Source: Bacteroidales bacterium (lineage in GTDB: Bacteria; Bacteroidota; Bacteroidia; Bacteroidales; F082). Taken from it: a stretch of 40,573 bases of DNA. Below are positions 39,089 through 40,573 of this stretch, in pieces (the first letter of the stretch is position 1; the number at the start of each line of letters is the position of its first letter). A program made the position numbers and the translations under genes. The DNA is taken from positions 1-40,573 of the forward strand of contig JANJXG010000093.1 in the NCBI GenBank assembly GCA_024709145.1, read 5' to 3'. The notes beneath the pieces were generated by a model. It saw only the letters and a list, made by a program, of their open reading frames with translations. It was not told the DNA's origin and searched no databases.

Positions 39089-40573
39089 ATGAAAAGTACG
39101 CTAGAAAAAATCGCTTCCTTTATAGTGGTGATTGTATTGCCGGCGTTGGTTATTTATTTAACAGTACACTTCGGGTTGAGACGCAATGAGCCAGCGAAAG
39201 TTGAAATTACATTGAAGTCGGAAACAACTGCTAAAGTTGATCACGGAGAGTTTGAAATCCTCCGACAGAATTTCGTTAACCCAAAAGATGTAACTGCCGC
39301 TTGTTTATCTTGTCACAATAAAAGAGACGACGAATTAATGCAAAGCACTCACTGGCTGTGGGAGCGCGAAGCTGAGATACCCGGCCGGGGTAAAGTTAAA
39401 ATTGGTAAGATGAACATCCATAATAATTTCTGCACCGGTGCGCAGGGAAACAACGGTTCGTGTATGCGCTGCCATATTGGTTATGGCTGGGAAGATAAAA
39501 CATTTGATTTCAACGACCCGACAAATATCGACTGTCTGGTGTGCCATGATAAAACCGACACCTATTTTAAGCAAAAAAGTATGGCTGGCTGGCCTGCTAC
39601 TGAAGCAACAGCTACAAAAGAATTTCCAGTTCCTGACTACAACTATGTAGCAGCCAATGTAGGTTATCCTGACAGGGACAATTGTGGTGTTTGCCACTTC
39701 TATGGTGGTGGTGGCAATAATGTAAAACACGGTGACCTGGAAGAAGCACTTTTCCATACTACAACCAAAGTTGATGTGCATATGGGTGAAGATGGCCCAA
39801 ATATGGTTTGCGTCGATTGTCATGAAGCACCAAAACACAATATCAAAGGACGTTCTTACTCCGTTGGAGCTGAAAACACCAACCGACTGCATTGTTATCA
39901 ATGTCACACCGAAACCCCTCATAATGATTATATCCTTGATTATCATAACAATAAAGTTGCTTGTCAAACCTGTCACATCCCGGTTTATGCCAAAGTGAAC
40001 GCGACAACATTGTATTGGGACTGGTCAAAAGCAGGGCGACGTGACGAGAATGGCAATCCAATTAAGGAGTACGATGCCGATCACAACTACAGTTATTTAA
40101 GTATTAAAGGGCACTTTGTTTTCGACAACATGGTTGAGCCCGAATATTATTGGTTCAATGGAACTGTCAACCATTTTTTAAGAGATGATACCATTAAAGA
40201 ATCACCCGTTCAGATTAACAGTCTTTTTGGTGATTATGCAGATCCAAATGCCAAAATCTGGCCCGTAAAAGTTCACAGAGGAAGGCAAGCTTATGATCCT
40301 GTTTACAATCAACTCTTATCTGTAAAACTATTTGCACACAACAAGGGTGAAGGCGCATTCTGGGAGGATCTTGACTGGCCGGAAGCCATCAAACAAGGCA
40401 TGGCATACAATGAAAGACCCTGGAGTGGTGAATATGATTTTATTGACACTGAAGTCTACTGGCCCATCAATCACATGGTTTCGCAAAAAGAAGAAACTCT
40501 TAGCTGCACTGCCTGTCATACGAGAGAAAAGAGCCGCCTGGCCAAGCTCAACGACTTCTATCTACCCGGAAGA
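39089..40573 (+). CDS. Octaheme c-type cytochrome, tetrathionate-reductase (OTR) family, 3' truncated by the window
   Basis: The open frame starts at ATG 39089 and runs 495 codons to the window edge without a stop. Residues 10-28 form an N-terminal membrane anchor or uncleaved signal. Eight CXXCH heme motifs follow, at C72, C125, C149, C199, C241, C269, C292 and C473, with a long gap between the last two and a further cysteine (C115) before the second motif, as in Shewanella OTR. Such enzymes reduce tetrathionate, nitrite or hydroxylamine in vitro; the physiological substrate is uncertain. It lies divergent from a Crp/Fnr gene across a 176-base region with an FNR-like site, which suggests anaerobic or nitrosative control. 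Confidence 0.92.
   Translation, partial: MKSTLEKIASFIVVIVLPALVIYLTVHFGLRRNEPAKVEITLKSETTAKVDHGEFEILRQNFVNPKDVTAACLSCHNKRDDELMQSTHWLWEREAEIPGRGKVKIGKMNIHNNFCTGAQGNNGSCMRCHIGYGWEDKTFDFNDPTNIDCLVCHDKTDTYFKQKSMAGWPATEATATKEFPVPDYNYVAANVGYPDRDNCGVCHFYGGGGNNVKHGDLEEALFHTTTKVDVHMGEDGPNMVCVDCHEAPKHNIKGRSYSVGAENTNRLHCYQCHTETPHNDYILDYHNNKVACQTCHIPVYAKVNATTLYWDWSKAGRRDENGNPIKEYDADHNYSYLSIKGHFVFDNMVEPEYYWFNGTVNHFLRDDTIKESPVQINSLFGDYADPNAKIWPVKVHRGRQAYDPVYNQLLSVKLFAHNKGEGAFWEDLDWPEAIKQGMAYNERPWSGEYDFIDTEVYWPINHMVSQKEETLSCTACHTREKSRLAKLNDFYLPGR

Noticed and set aside
39335-39976. 213-codon frame antisense to the octaheme cytochrome gene
   Set aside because: It is a shadow of the heme-rich coding strand, with an abnormal Thr/Ile/His-rich composition and no promoter.

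Overview
This window looks like a chromosomal segment of a Bacteroidota bacterium, most likely of the Bacteroidales or a close relative. The evidence is the gene content (DUF4293, DUF3078, DUF1599 and BT_3928-type proteins, a Rho with a long disordered insertion, a fused E1 alpha/beta dehydrogenase), the near absence of Shine-Dalgarno sequences, and a recurring TAnnTTTG box (the Bacteroidota -7 promoter element) just upstream of most predicted transcription units. I see no rRNA, tRNA, CRISPR array, insertion sequence, prophage or attachment site. Bases 1-263 hold only AT-rich sequence with no gene I can support.

Layout. 264-3561 (minus): yaaA, an AlbA_2-type regulator, and pyrB-pyrI preceded by a leader with an intrinsic terminator inside a small ORF. 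3807-4025 (plus): a small cold-shock-like protein whose promoter carries a perfect 12-bp palindrome. 4032-7177 (minus): a TonB-dependent receptor and its lipoprotein partner. 7281-18071 (minus): a long run of closely spaced genes (DUF1599, DoxX-like protein, OppB-type permease, tpiA, prmA, a 1509-residue secreted protein, plsY, dnaN) closed by a strong terminator. 18159-19887 (plus): folP and the c-di-AMP synthase cdaA. 19895-20329 (minus): a DCC-family protein. 20516-22175 (plus): a GH53 galactanase lipoprotein and rplS. 22236-22985 (minus): rlmB. 23108-25318 (plus): a double TonB-C-domain protein, a DUF3078 protein and a YfcE-type phosphoesterase. 25292-25762 (minus): DUF4293. 26042-28117 (plus): rho. 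28152-29507 (minus): mpl. 29621-32818 (plus): an APS reductase and a fused 2-oxoacid dehydrogenase E1. 32886-35688 (plus): an LpxR-like protein, DUF493, crcB, an unknown protein and acylphosphatase. 35695-36717 (minus): an agmatinase-family enzyme. 36783-38135 (plus): an MBL-fold hydrolase and a degenerate arsenate-reductase/LMW-phosphatase homologue. 38211-38912 (minus): a Crp/Fnr regulator, divergent from an octaheme cytochrome c (39089 to the window end, 3' truncated).

Most genes are housekeeping (pyrimidine, folate, phospholipid, peptidoglycan, sulfur and glycolytic metabolism, replication, translation, transcription termination). The points most worth a second look are the pyrBI leader, the palindromic operator before the cold-shock gene, the Crp/Fnr-octaheme cytochrome intergenic region with an FNR-like site, the phosphatase homologue that has lost its P-loop arginine, the lipoprotein-type LpxR homologue, and the disordered repeat region of Rho.
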